NCBI GenBank assembly: GCA_947458455.1
Contig: CANGYJ010000006.1
Coordinates: forward strand, 310,001 to 374,000
Direction of reading: 5' to 3'
Source: Verrucomicrobiaceae bacterium
GTDB lineage: Bacteria > Verrucomicrobiota > Verrucomicrobiia > Verrucomicrobiales > Verrucomicrobiaceae
Length of the DNA stretch: 64,000 bases
Shown one piece after another: positions 17,272 to 26,275 of the stretch (its first letter is position 1; every line of letters begins with the position of its first letter). A model generated the notes under the pieces. The model did not search any database. It saw only the letters and a program-made list of their open reading frames with translations, and was not told the DNA's origin. Position numbers and translations under genes: made by a program.

Positions 17272-18039
17272 TTATGGGGAGACTGCTTTCATGCGTTTCA
17301 CATAGAGCCCGTTGGTCCACATGGTTTCACCCGTCCCAGAGGAGGCGGTCTCATAGCACCCGACGAGCGAATAATCGAGGCCCGTAAGATAGGTGTGAAG
17401 TTCAAGAAAGCCCCCTTGGCCATGGTACAACTCGTCGAAGTTGATCTCGACAAAGATGAGATGAATCTTGCCATCAGCCAGGAGCTGACCACCGCCTTTG
17501 AGGATTTCGAGATCAAAGCCCTCGGCGTTGATTTTGAGCACATGCACATCACTCCAGCCGCAGGAGGAGACAAAACTATCCAAACACCGCACTTCGACGT
17601 CGATCGATTCCTCGGGAGCCCCCCCCTTCTCATCTGATTTGAGCTGGAGAAACGAGTTCGACTCATGGTGCGCACGAAGATAAAACTTCGCCGTGCCATC
17701 CTCACGTCCAAACGCGAGCGGATGAATCCTGACGTTAGGGAAGACGGAGAGCTTGCTCTGGAGCACCTCACGACTCGCCGGCGTGGGTTCAAAACAATGA
17801 ACTTCCGCACCAGGAGCAGCCCTCGCCAGCCTTTTGCTGGTCTGCCCCCTGTTCGCGCCGATGTCCATCACGATGCGGGCGACTACGCCGCGCACATGAA
17901 GAATTTCCAGAGCGTCATCAATCCAGTCATTTCCATAGACTAGGCGGTACTTGCTCTTTTTGCACAGCTGCACCCCGGTAGGTCGCAGTAGAGAGTTTAT
18001 AAAACGTATGAGTGTCACGAGGCGAATGTTTCCGAACAA
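17272..18039 (-). CDS. FkbM-family SAM methyltransferase
   Basis: 255 residues if TTG 18039 is used; a GTG seven codons downstream is an alternative. The SAM site is IVMDIGANRGQTSK (about residues 55-68), followed by VHCFEPTP and the FkbM marks LKINAEGFDLEILKGG. Such enzymes O-methylate sugars or secondary metabolites. The coding strand contains a run of eight G (17619-17626), a slippage-prone tract. It precedes the ABC exporter gene by 18 nt and is divergent from cysC. Confidence 0.85.
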   Translation of the reverse strand: MFGNIRLVTLIRFINSLLRPTGVQLCKKSKYRLVYGNDWIDDALEILHVRGVVARIVMDIGANRGQTSKRLARAAPGAEVHCFEPTPASREVLQSKLSVFPNVRIHPLAFGREDGTAKFYLRAHHESNSFLQLKSDEKGGAPEESIDVEVRCLDSFVSSCGWSDVHVLKINAEGFDLEILKGGGQLLADGKIHLIFVEINFDELYHGQGGFLELHTYLTGLDYSLVGCYETASSGTGETMWTNGLYVKRMKAVSP

Positions 18040-18096
18040 CCGATTTGATTTATTCGAACTCGGAGCATAGACAGCCGGTTTCTGGCCTCAAGCACA

Positions 18097-18747
18097 ATGC
18101 AAAACGTTCCCGAGCATATTTACACCCCGCAAGGCGCAGAGGCAGATCAATCCCCCATCGTCGTCGCCTCCGAATCCATGCTCAGCAGGGAGGACCGCTG
18201 GAGCCAAATGGGGCAGAAGGGAGGCGTGGTTTGGCTCACGGGATTATCAGCTTCAGGAAAGTCCACCATCAGCCGTAACCTAGAATGGCAACTGCATCAG
18301 GAAGGCCGGAAGGTCTTCGCTCTCGATGGTGACAACCTCAGACTAGGTTTGTGCGATGATCTCGGCTTTTCGGAAAAAGACCGGAACGAAAACCTGCGCC
18401 GTGCCGGCCATGTGGCTTTATTGATGGCGGAGGCAGGCCTCATTGTGCTATGCGCATTTATCTCCCCCTACAATTTGCAGCGGAGCGAACTGCGCACCCT
18501 TTGCGGCCAACGCGGCATCCCATTTTTCGAAGTGTATGTAAACACTTCTATTGAGGTCTGTGAAAAACGCGATCCAAAGGGACTCTACAAACGAGCGCGT
18601 GACGGAAAAATCTTGGGGATGACCGGCTATGATTCGCCTTACGAGCCACCTTCCAACCCGGATCTGACCCTGCTAACAAACGAGACGAGCATCACTGATG
18701 CCGTGGCACGACTGCGCAAGGCCCTAGAGACCGCTGGTTGGCTATAA
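18097..18747 (+). CDS. cysC: Adenylyl-sulfate (APS) kinase
   Basis: 216 residues. The P-loop GLSASGKST is at 49-57 after a 45-residue N-terminal extension. It is followed by the APS-binding signature FALDGDNLRLGLC, the lid DLGFSEKDRNENLRR, a FISPY segment and the FEVYVNTSIEVCEKRDPKGLY block. It phosphorylates APS to PAPS in the cytoplasm. No ATP sulfurylase or PAPS reductase gene is nearby, but a sulfotransferase lies convergently 13 nt away, so PAPS is probably made here as sulfate donor for glycan decoration rather than for cysteine synthesis. Confidence 0.93.
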   Translation: MQNVPEHIYTPQGAEADQSPIVVASESMLSREDRWSQMGQKGGVVWLTGLSASGKSTISRNLEWQLHQEGRKVFALDGDNLRLGLCDDLGFSEKDRNENLRRAGHVALLMAEAGLIVLCAFISPYNLQRSELRTLCGQRGIPFFEVYVNTSIEVCEKRDPKGLYKRARDGKILGMTGYDSPYEPPSNPDLTLLTNETSITDAVARLRKALETAGWL

Positions 18748-18760
18748 CCGCCCACCACCT

Positions 18761-19426
18761 CTACTCAAACTGATACCCCCAAAGGCGGATGTCATCCGCG
18801 TGACGTCGGGCAACAATGGCGGCCGTGCGGTCATCATAATAGGCACGATAGTCCTTCGCCCGCTCGGAGGCGTTGAAACGTCCTGAGACGGGCTTCAGTA
18901 GAAGGTCGAGTTTGGCGGCCATCCCACGCAGTTCCTCCTCTAGATTCTCCTGCCGCAGCACATGCTGCACCACGAGTTCCCCCTGCTCGTTCACAAGGTA
19001 ATCCCGCATCTGCTTGTGCATGTAGCGCTGGGGGCTGGAGGGTGCTTCCGGGTCTTCAAGCCAGCCAAGGTAATCGGCAAAAGAGAACTTCTGGAAAAGC
19101 TCCGCCTCGACCGGCATGCCGGAGGCCTTACCGCCCACGTCTTTTTTGATGTAGTGAAACCACGAGGCGTGCCAATCCCAAGGGTTTCTGATCACCGTGA
19201 ACCAGGTTTGGGGGCGAACGACACCGGCAGCGGCGAAGAGGCGATCATACTCCAGAAAGGTGAGGTGGCCTTTTGAACCCGGGAGCACCCGCGTCTCACA
19301 TTTTTGGATCCATGGCGTGAAGGACGCCTCGACATAGGTGCCTCCACATTTGGGAATATGCAAGAAATGCAGACGGGTTTTCTTGTGGAAAAAGAAAAGA
19401 GTCTTTTGGTTTGTCGGGACGAGCAT
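18761..19426 (-). CDS. Sulfotransferase (sulfotransferase family 2-like)
   Basis: 221 residues. The 5'-phosphosulfate loop FLHIPKCGGTYVE is at about 21-33, the arrangement of carbohydrate sulfotransferases, and the 3'-phosphate region is TVIRNPWDWHASWFHY, with the Arg and later Ser typical of that motif. It moves sulfate from PAPS to a hydroxyl, here most likely on the glycan made by the surrounding locus. It is convergent with cysC, which would supply the donor. Confidence 0.88.
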   Translation of the reverse strand: MLVPTNQKTLFFFHKKTRLHFLHIPKCGGTYVEASFTPWIQKCETRVLPGSKGHLTFLEYDRLFAAAGVVRPQTWFTVIRNPWDWHASWFHYIKKDVGGKASGMPVEAELFQKFSFADYLGWLEDPEAPSSPQRYMHKQMRDYLVNEQGELVVQHVLRQENLEEELRGMAAKLDLLLKPVSGRFNASERAKDYRAYYDDRTAAIVARRHADDIRLWGYQFE

Positions 19427-19611
19427 GCGCTCGGGAGATGATGCGCGAACGCCTTAGCCGCAACTATTTTCACCGGGCCGGGCGGCGTGATAAAAACACG
19501 CTTGCAATATGCCGGGGCGACATGCTTTCTGGACCATGAACAAGAACGAAACAGTGCAGCCCGGCGAAGCCGGTCGATGATCCTCCGCACCAGAGCCCTC
19601 GCTTTGCCGTG

Positions 19612-20412
19612 ATGACTAGCCCCACCCCTCCATGCAGCGTGCTGGTGAGCTCCTGCGATGCCTACCGCGATATCTGGCCGGTTTTTTTTCGCCTCTATTT
19701 TAAGCACGCGGTAGGCCTGAAAATGCCTGTGAGGCTGGTGACGGACCAATGCAGCTACGCGGATGAACGTGTGGAAATGCTTCACACGGGAGAGGACCCT
19801 TCCTGGACGACGAGCCTTGCCAGAGCCCTCGAAAGAGTGCCGGAACCCTATGTTCTTTTCCTTCAGGAGGATTTCTTGCTCTCGAAACCGATCAACATCC
19901 CTCTCTTCGAGGAGATCTTGAGCCAGTTTCACGCCATTCAGGCATTGACGCTGGAGATCGATATCCGCGACGTCAACGGCCCCGCCATTGAGGACACTTG
20001 GTTTCGCGAATCCAATGCCGAAAACCTCCGCTCCGGCCTCAATGCCACGCTTTGGAGGCGGGAGTTTCTCCAGGAGATTGTAAGCCCCCCAGGGCTGAAC
20101 ATTTGGCAGGCCGAGACACGCGTACGGGACTGCCTGCGAGCGGGCCGCCGTGGCATGCTTTTTTTGACCCCTGAGGCGCCGCCGGTCATTTCGTATGTGG
20201 AATCGGTGAAGGGAGGCTTTTGGAAGCCGGACGCGGTCCGCTTTCTACGTGAATCAGGCTTGGAGCCGGATCTGCGCACTCGCCCTTGTCCGCCGCAAGG
20301 CAACGGTTTTTTTGCCAAGCTAACCCGCAGCCTGCTGAAAAGATGGATGCGCCGGCGGAAGGCACCCGGCACACCGGCATCCATGGTTCAACCGATGGCA
20401 GAAGCGTCATGA
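19612..20412 (+). CDS. Glycosyltransferase-like protein, family not identified
   Basis: 266 residues from ATG 19612 (a GTG immediately before is possible). The N-terminus PCSVLVSSCDAYRDIWPVFFRL and the later VPEPYVLFLQEDFLL resemble the nucleotide-sugar domain of GT-A enzymes, with the ED pair near residue 90 in the position of a metal-binding DxD. The basic C-terminus (KRWMRRRK) could contact the membrane. Its stop overlaps the start of the GT61 gene by 4 nt (ATGA), the first of a tightly coupled plus-strand run of glycosyltransferases. The exact GT family is unknown. Confidence 0.6.
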   Translation: MTSPTPPCSVLVSSCDAYRDIWPVFFRLYFKHAVGLKMPVRLVTDQCSYADERVEMLHTGEDPSWTTSLARALERVPEPYVLFLQEDFLLSKPINIPLFEEILSQFHAIQALTLEIDIRDVNGPAIEDTWFRESNAENLRSGLNATLWRREFLQEIVSPPGLNIWQAETRVRDCLRAGRRGMLFLTPEAPPVISYVESVKGGFWKPDAVRFLRESGLEPDLRTRPCPPQGNGFFAKLTRSLLKRWMRRRKAPGTPASMVQPMAEAS

Positions 20413-21584
20413 AAGCGGGCGGCGCACAAAGCTGGCTTCCAAGAGCGGGCCGCAAGACGACGCGTCTGGTGCATGATGCCTACGCTTCGGTGATGGCGTG
20501 GCTCAGCCCGCCAAGAATGATCGAAGATCCAGCCTTGATCCCGCCTCCTGGCAAAGCGGTAAAAATTGATCCGGCAGATGGCATCACCGTGGAAAATGGC
20601 TTTGAAAGTGGTTTTCACGGTATCGACATCGCTGCGGGGTTCACCTGGCCAGATTTGTGGCTGGTGGAATTGCAGGAGGCTTTCGTGGCGGGAGATCAGG
20701 GGCAGGTCTTTCTCGAAGACGGCACCTTCCTCTCGATCTGCCCTAGTCTGAAACGTCTGCCCATCCGGAAGCTGAGACGGCCGCTCAGCCTTCTTAGCCG
20801 AAGAATCGAAGGCGTTTGTTTTCACCTTACCGGCGTGGACCACGAGAACCACGGTCATTTTCTCTTCCAGCACCTGCCACGCCTCCTAGCGGCTCGCGAG
20901 CAACTGCGGGAGCATGGTGATACCTTCAAAGTGTTGGTGGCACCGGGTCACAAAAAATGGCAGACACGCTATCTGACTTATTTCGGGATCAGCGGGGATC
21001 GCATCGTCGAACTCTCCGCTGGCACCACCCGCGTGGAGAGGCTGATTTATGTACCCCTGCCGTATGGCAGTAGCTACATCTGCAACCCGCGTCTCTACCG
21101 CGAGATGCGGGATGGGTTCTGCGGCGGAAAAGCCGCCGCCAGCGGGGATGGCGAAGTCCTCTTTATCTCTAGAAAGGACGCTCCGGATAGGCGGCTGACG
21201 AACGAGGCCGAGATCATCGGCATCTGCGAAGAGGCCTTTGGCAAAGTGGCGGTGGTGATGCTCGGAAAACTGCCCCTGGACGAGCAGATCCGGCGCAGTT
21301 CGCAGGCCCGCCTCGTCATCGGCCCGCAGGGCCAGGGCTTGAGCGTGGTGTTATTCATGAGGCAGGGGGCACTGGTGGTGATGGAGCACGGAGACAGATT
21401 CCGCCCACTCGGCTGGTGCCGGGCTTTTTGTGACACAGGTATCATGCTAGGGGTCTCCTCCCTGCGTCTGGTCAGCGGGACCGGAGCCGATGAGCAGCGA
21501 TGCTGGAGCTATCCGCCGGAAAGGTTCCGTGAGGAGATGCTGCGCCTGCGTGATCTTCTTCCCCCGCCCTCCACCGCGCCGTGA
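20409..21584 (+). CDS. Glycosyltransferase family 61-like protein
   Basis: 391 residues from ATG 20409, which overlaps the previous stop; the frame extends further upstream but only within the preceding gene. GT61 (DUF563) marks are the DHENHGHFLFQHLPR block (about 139-153), VLFISRKDAPDRRLTNE (about 256-272) and LVIGPQGQGLSVVLFM (about 303-318). The substrate is not predictable. The next gene starts at a GTGA overlap, so the run is translationally coupled. Confidence 0.82.
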   Translation: MKAGGAQSWLPRAGRKTTRLVHDAYASVMAWLSPPRMIEDPALIPPPGKAVKIDPADGITVENGFESGFHGIDIAAGFTWPDLWLVELQEAFVAGDQGQVFLEDGTFLSICPSLKRLPIRKLRRPLSLLSRRIEGVCFHLTGVDHENHGHFLFQHLPRLLAAREQLREHGDTFKVLVAPGHKKWQTRYLTYFGISGDRIVELSAGTTRVERLIYVPLPYGSSYICNPRLYREMRDGFCGGKAAASGDGEVLFISRKDAPDRRLTNEAEIIGICEEAFGKVAVVMLGKLPLDEQIRRSSQARLVIGPQGQGLSVVLFMRQGALVVMEHGDRFRPLGWCRAFCDTGIMLGVSSLRLVSGTGADEQRCWSYPPERFREEMLRLRDLLPPPSTAP

Positions 21585-22609
21585 AAGTCCTTTTCATCAA
21601 GCTCAAGAACATCGGTGACGCGATGCTGCTCACGCCGACGATCACGGCGGTGAAGCAACGCTACCCCGAGGCCGAGACATGGGTGTGGGTGCGCTCCGGG
21701 ACGGAAGGCATCCTCCATGGCTGCCAAGAGATCGATCATCTGCTGCTCTCCTCCCCGCCGGGAGCCAAGCACCGTGGGCTGGGCAGTGTTTTCAAAGACA
21801 TATCGAACCTTGCCACACTCCGGCAGGAGAAACTCGATTTTGTCTTCGACCTCAGTGAAAGCTCTCGCGGGCGCAGCTTGGCGCTGGCCTCCGGCGCCCG
21901 CTTCCGTGCCTGTGCCTCCACGGATTTGATCCCCGCACCTTGGCCAGCTTTGTTTGATCTGTGCCGCCCGCGTCACATGTGCGCGTCACACCGCGTTTTG
22001 CATGATTACAATCTCGCAAGGGAGGTGCTCGATCTTCCCGAGCAGGCTCCACCGCTTCAATTTGCTCGTGAGCGGGCGAATTTTAAGTTCGTCGATCAAC
22101 ACGGGCTCGGCGGCTGTGTCGTGATCCACCCTGCCACCCGCTGGAAGAGGAAGATGTGGCCGGTGGACCGCTGGGCAGTGATCTGCCGCCGCCTAGCCGA
22201 AAGCGGCTGCCGACTCGTTTTAAGCGCTGGCCCAGTTCCCGAGGAACTGGCCATGTGCCGAGAAATCCAGCAGGCCGCTGGAGTGCCGATGCTGCTGACG
22301 GACGGATGCCTAGACTGGTCCGGCATGGCGGGGCTGATGATGGCTGCACGTCAGTTTGTGGGAGTGGATACGGCGGCGATGCACCTAGCGGCAGCATGCC
22401 AGACGCCCCTGGTGGCACTCTTCGGCCCCTCGGTGGAGATCGCCTGGAGGCCGTGGCAATGCCGGCATGAACTCGTGCTGCCGCAAATGGAGGAAAAGGA
22501 GTTCACAAGGCCTGATGGCAGGCTGGATGTGCGGCTACGCAAGACGGACCGCATCGAGGTATCTGATGTGTGGGATGCCTGTCAGCGTCTTTTGGGAGGA
22601 CATGTTTGA
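21581..22609 (+). CDS. Glycosyltransferase family 9 (heptosyltransferase-like)
   Basis: 342 residues starting at a GTG that overlaps the previous stop. The N-terminus KVLFIKLKNIGDAMLLTPTI is the hallmark of ADP-heptose:LPS heptosyltransferases, and the second Rossmann domain carries VVIHPATRWKRKMWP and FVGVDTAAMHLAAACQTPLVALFGPS (about 260-285). GT9 enzymes add heptose or related sugars to lipid A core. A role in core or in an O-chain is likely; the sugar is not known. The gene ends with an RBS-like GGGAGGA that serves the next gene. Confidence 0.9.
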   Translation: MKVLFIKLKNIGDAMLLTPTITAVKQRYPEAETWVWVRSGTEGILHGCQEIDHLLLSSPPGAKHRGLGSVFKDISNLATLRQEKLDFVFDLSESSRGRSLALASGARFRACASTDLIPAPWPALFDLCRPRHMCASHRVLHDYNLAREVLDLPEQAPPLQFARERANFKFVDQHGLGGCVVIHPATRWKRKMWPVDRWAVICRRLAESGCRLVLSAGPVPEELAMCREIQQAAGVPMLLTDGCLDWSGMAGLMMAARQFVGVDTAAMHLAAACQTPLVALFGPSVEIAWRPWQCRHELVLPQMEEKEFTRPDGRLDVRLRKTDRIEVSDVWDACQRLLGGHV

Positions 22610-23778
22610 TGAAAATCCATTTTGTCATCAACCAAGCCCTTTTTGATGGCTCCGCCCATGCCTTGTATTGCTACCGAAACTGCTGGTGGCTTGCCACGAC
22701 GGCACCTGCGGGTCACCACGTGGAGTTGATCTTCCCAGGCGAGAGTCGCTGGACCCACCGTGACGAAACTAGGCACGCGGAGGAGCATTTTCGCCTGGGT
22801 AAATCCTCATTGAAAGTGACTGCATTGCCAGCTTGGCGGCGCAAAAAACATGCTCGCGGGCTGACTTTGAACTTTTGGTTCACCTCCCACGCCCGGCGGC
22901 ATTTACGCACCTCCGCCAAGGAGGGGGATGTGTTCATCACGGCGAGCTTTCCCAAGCTGCTCAAGGCATTCGCCTCAACCAAGCGGCTGCGAACGCAGTT
23001 GCGCTGGATCTATGAAGTCCATCAACTCGCCAAGCTGGATTTTGGTGCTGGCAGTGCTCGTGACCAAAGAGAGGCTGAGGCGCTGGCGCTGGCGCAGGGC
23101 TTTGTGACGACCACAGGTTCCCTGGCTGACATGCTGGAGGAGGGATTTCCCGCCATTCGCCGGGTCAATCTCGGCCTGGCATGCGGCCGACCACCTGCGA
23201 ACATCCCAACGCCGCCTTCCGCCAATGAGACATTCACTCTCGGCTACCTGGGCTCGCTTTATGGTGGTCAGGGCGTGGAGTGGCTGGTCGAGAACTGGGC
23301 CACCATTCGTCAACGGCTGGGCGTTCCTGCCAGACTGGTGATCGGAGGCGGCAGCGAGATTCAAATCGAAAAAATGCGCATTATCGCGGAATCCTCGGGA
23401 GCGAATGGAATTGAATTTGCCGGCCATATCCCTCCGAGCGGGATATCCTCGTTTCTGGCGAGCATCCACGCCCTGATCATCCCCTCTGCGGCGACCGGGC
23501 GGATGCCCTTTGTGGCCATCACCAAGGCCTATGACTATCTGGCTTACCAGCGGCCCGTGATCGCATCCAGTCTCCCATCAATCACCGAGATCATGCGGCC
23601 GGATCTAGAGGCCCTCGTTTTCGAACCGATGGATCTAGATGGCCTCATCCGCTGCGCTGAAAGGCTCTTGAATTCTCCAGCGGAAGGTAACCGCCTCATC
23701 AGCGCTTCCTTGGAGAGATCTGGCAGCTTTACCTGGGAGGAGCGAGCAAGGAAGTACTGGCGCTGGCTGATGGAGTGA
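22609..23778 (+). CDS. Glycosyltransferase family 4-like protein
   Basis: 389 residues from ATG 22609, which shares one base with the preceding stop (TGATG) and has GGGAGGA about 10 nt upstream. The C-terminal half holds the GT4 donor site: FTLGYLGSLYGGQGVEWLVENW (about 205-226), VIGGGSEIQ, a FAGHIPPSGISSFLASIHALIIPS block, and the late Glu-containing PFVAITKAYDYLAYQRPVIA. The N-terminal acceptor domain is divergent. It is cytoplasmic or peripheral-membrane and uses an unknown nucleotide sugar. Confidence 0.85.
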   Translation: MKIHFVINQALFDGSAHALYCYRNCWWLATTAPAGHHVELIFPGESRWTHRDETRHAEEHFRLGKSSLKVTALPAWRRKKHARGLTLNFWFTSHARRHLRTSAKEGDVFITASFPKLLKAFASTKRLRTQLRWIYEVHQLAKLDFGAGSARDQREAEALALAQGFVTTTGSLADMLEEGFPAIRRVNLGLACGRPPANIPTPPSANETFTLGYLGSLYGGQGVEWLVENWATIRQRLGVPARLVIGGGSEIQIEKMRIIAESSGANGIEFAGHIPPSGISSFLASIHALIIPSAATGRMPFVAITKAYDYLAYQRPVIASSLPSITEIMRPDLEALVFEPMDLDGLIRCAERLLNSPAEGNRLISASLERSGSFTWEERARKYWRWLME

Positions 23779-23793
23779 CCAATGTAAAAAGGC

Positions 23794-24444
23794 ATGATTG
23801 AAGCATTCAAAGACTGGCTGGGGCGCAAAAGGTTCCGCCGCGCTATCCGGCGCTGGTTCTCCCTTGAGGGAGACGAGACACTGCGTCTCGACTACCCGTT
23901 GGACTCATCTTCCGTGGTGTTTGACGTGGGCGGTTACGAGGGAGATTTTGCTGCCGCCATCCACGAGCGTTACGGCTGCACGGTGCATGTATTCGAGCCG
24001 GTGGAGGCCTTCTTTGAGATCCTTCGCAAACGCTTTGTGGGGAACGACCGAGTCATCATTCATCCATTCGGCCTCGGTGGCCGCACGGAGACGGTTACAA
24101 TGAATCTGGAGGCCAATAGCTCCTCTCATGTGAAGGATGGCGATACCTCGGATGGCACAACCAAGGCTGAAATCGTCTCCTTCTCTGATTTCATCCAGCG
24201 GGAAGTCATCCAAAAAGTGGACCTGATGAAGGTGAACATCGAGGGAGCCGAATTCGATCTGCTCGATCACATGCTCGAAAAGGGATGCATGCCCATGATC
24301 GGGAACCTTCAGGTGCAGTTTCACCGCTTTGTGCCGGATGCGCCGAGCCGCCGCCGCACTCTACGCAGCAGCCTGAAGCTCACCCACGAGCTGACATACG
24401 AGTTTTACTTCGTCTGGGAAAACTGGCGGCTGATCAAGGCTTGA
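23794..24444 (+). CDS. FkbM-family SAM methyltransferase
   Basis: 216 residues. The SAM site is VVFDVGGYEGDFAA (about 40-53), then VHVFEPVEAFFEIL, and the FkbM mark LMKVNIEGAEFDLLDHML (about 148-165). It starts 15 nt after the GT4 gene and is the last gene of the plus-strand run. Its end overlaps the convergent TylF-like gene by 11 nt. Confidence 0.85.
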   Translation: MIEAFKDWLGRKRFRRAIRRWFSLEGDETLRLDYPLDSSSVVFDVGGYEGDFAAAIHERYGCTVHVFEPVEAFFEILRKRFVGNDRVIIHPFGLGGRTETVTMNLEANSSSHVKDGDTSDGTTKAEIVSFSDFIQREVIQKVDLMKVNIEGAEFDLLDHMLEKGCMPMIGNLQVQFHRFVPDAPSRRRTLRSSLKLTHELTYEFYFVWENWRLIKA

Positions 24445-25237
24445 TGATCAAACCCTGGCCGGTAGGGAGCGTCAGTGCTTTGACGTTCCGAGGGGCCAGA
24501 AACTCGTCAATAGCCTCCTTCTGAAGGTAATGGCCAATCCAGCCATAATCATCGAGCACGATCAAAGCACCGGGAACGAGCTTGTCCCAGAAGAACTCCA
24601 TGGCCGCGATCTCGGGGTACACGATATTCATATCGATGCAAAGGTAGGCCACCTTCTCGATCTTCACCTCAGTGAGGGTTTCAGGCACTTTACCACGGAC
24701 CAGATGAGCACGTGGATAGGCGCTGAAGTTCTTCTTCGCGGTCTCGAAGCAATCACCGTAGTGCTTGGCGTTCTGCTTGCCACGGCCGGATTCGATTTCG
24801 GCCTTGTTCATCTGTTCCTCAGGAATGCCTAGATAGGTGTCGAAAAGATAAAAGTCCCGACCCGTGCTGTTGAAATCGATGTAGTCACAGATCGCGCGAG
24901 ACATGATGCCGGTGTTCACCCCGCATTCCACCAAGTCTCCTTCGAGATGCAGCGCATGAGAGGCCGCCCAGCAGCAGGTATGCACCCGCCATTCGAGATG
25001 AATGTCGTGCCCCGTCATGGTCGATCCGCTGAAACGGTGGCCGGTATCCATGCCCAGGTCATAGGCTTTCTTGAACCGCGGTTCATTCATCCACGCCATG
25101 TTCTTGTTCCAACTGCACAGCGCATCCCCCACATAGCTCGGAGCGCCTAGATGAAGGGGAAGCACTTTGGCATGCGCCGGCATGAACGACTCACGAAGCT
25201 TTTTGAAGGAACGGCGGATGGCTGATTTCAGGTGCAT
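24434..25237 (-). CDS. TylF/MycF-family O-methyltransferase
   Basis: 267 residues. It contains LVECGVNTGIMSRAICDYI (SAM site, about 102-120), FYLFDTYLGIPEEQ, LCIDMNIVYPEIAAMEFFWDKLVPGALIVLDDYG, the run typical of macrocin O-methyltransferases, including the metal-binding D and DDYG. Such enzymes methylate sugar hydroxyls in a Mg-dependent way. It is the 3'-most gene of the long minus-strand glycan operon. Confidence 0.85.
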   Translation of the reverse strand: MHLKSAIRRSFKKLRESFMPAHAKVLPLHLGAPSYVGDALCSWNKNMAWMNEPRFKKAYDLGMDTGHRFSGSTMTGHDIHLEWRVHTCCWAASHALHLEGDLVECGVNTGIMSRAICDYIDFNSTGRDFYLFDTYLGIPEEQMNKAEIESGRGKQNAKHYGDCFETAKKNFSAYPRAHLVRGKVPETLTEVKIEKVAYLCIDMNIVYPEIAAMEFFWDKLVPGALIVLDDYGWIGHYLQKEAIDEFLAPRNVKALTLPTGQGLIIKP

Positions 25238-25306
25238 GGCGGCTTGAGGGAGTTTTCACCCTTTGCTTACCGACAGGACCTTGAGGCGCAAAGCGTTTTT
25301 CCGATC

Positions 25307-26263
25307 TCAGAACCACTTCCGGCAGGCCCGCGTCCATCTCTTATTCAGCCATCCAGGCTGTGGCTCCGGCTTGAGAGTGCGTTTTTCTTTCGCCAGCGGA
25401 GCTGTCGCATCGGCTGCCGCCAAGCGGGTGATCAGATTAAACAGATTGTACTCATGCAGGACGAGTCGCCGAGCCTCAACCAAGGCTGGCATTCGCCGGT
25501 CATACTCCATCGGGGCATCGACGAGGAGGTTTTTCACGGTCTGGATGGCGGCGGGCACGTCGTGAATGTCCAGCTTGAGGTAGGCGTCAGGGGAAAAGTA
25601 GTCCTGGATGTTCGGGCAGCCGTGATAAACCGGAACGGTCCCCGCCAGCACACAATCGGCAAACTTCTCGGTCCAGTAATGCTCATGCCGACTGTTCTCG
25701 ATGGCGATGGAGAAGCGGAAAGGAGCCAGTCCCTCCCATTTGTCTTCGAGTGAACGGAATCCACGGCCAAAAACCTCCACGGGTACCTGCCGGGCTAGCT
25801 CACGCACAAAGGCCAGCCGCTGGCGGTGGCCGCGTGTGGTGGTCTTGGTGCTGGAGATGACGGAAATATCCCCGGTCTTCTGCACAGATGGGAAAGGCAG
25901 CAGTTCATCAAAGCTGCGGCGCAACAGCCAAGGCAGCCCGGTCTGCGTGTGTGTCACCACAGGATGGCGAAGATCATGCTGACTGGTGATGACGCGGTCA
26001 AAACCTCGCAGCCAGCCCCTGTGGTAACGCTTGAAGCTCGAGGGCTCCGCCGTGAGGAAGGTGACGCTACCTGCCGGGCAGATGGTGGAGTCCTCCGTGA
26101 TTAGTCCCTCATAGACGAACCAAGCGTCACATTCAGCCACAGGCTGATTGATGAAAAACTCGGCATTTTCCCAGATCCCACCGCTTGGCAACTGCTGCTC
26201 GACGGGCCATTCAGGAAAGCTGGTGCTGAGCTTGATGCGCAGCCGACGGCCGGTGGAACTCAT
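25307..26263 (-). CDS. Glycosyltransferase family 10 (alpha-1,3-fucosyltransferase-like)
   Basis: 318 residues. The diagnostic GT10 region is FRFSIAIENSRHEHYWTEKF followed by ADCVLAGTVPVYHGCPNIQDYF (about residues 180-220), the GDP-fucose-binding core of alpha-1,3/4-fucosyltransferases. The N-terminal acceptor half is short, as in bacterial enzymes. The donor would be GDP-fucose or, given the ColD-like gene, possibly GDP-colitose, both derivable from the fcl-type gene in the same locus. 12 nt separate it from the upstream FkbM gene. Confidence 0.88.
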   Translation of the reverse strand: MSSTGRRLRIKLSTSFPEWPVEQQLPSGGIWENAEFFINQPVAECDAWFVYEGLITEDSTICPAGSVTFLTAEPSSFKRYHRGWLRGFDRVITSQHDLRHPVVTHTQTGLPWLLRRSFDELLPFPSVQKTGDISVISSTKTTTRGHRQRLAFVRELARQVPVEVFGRGFRSLEDKWEGLAPFRFSIAIENSRHEHYWTEKFADCVLAGTVPVYHGCPNIQDYFSPDAYLKLDIHDVPAAIQTVKNLLVDAPMEYDRRMPALVEARRLVLHEYNLFNLITRLAAADATAPLAKEKRTLKPEPQPGWLNKRWTRACRKWF

Positions 26264-26275
26264 GGGACTCGGTAT

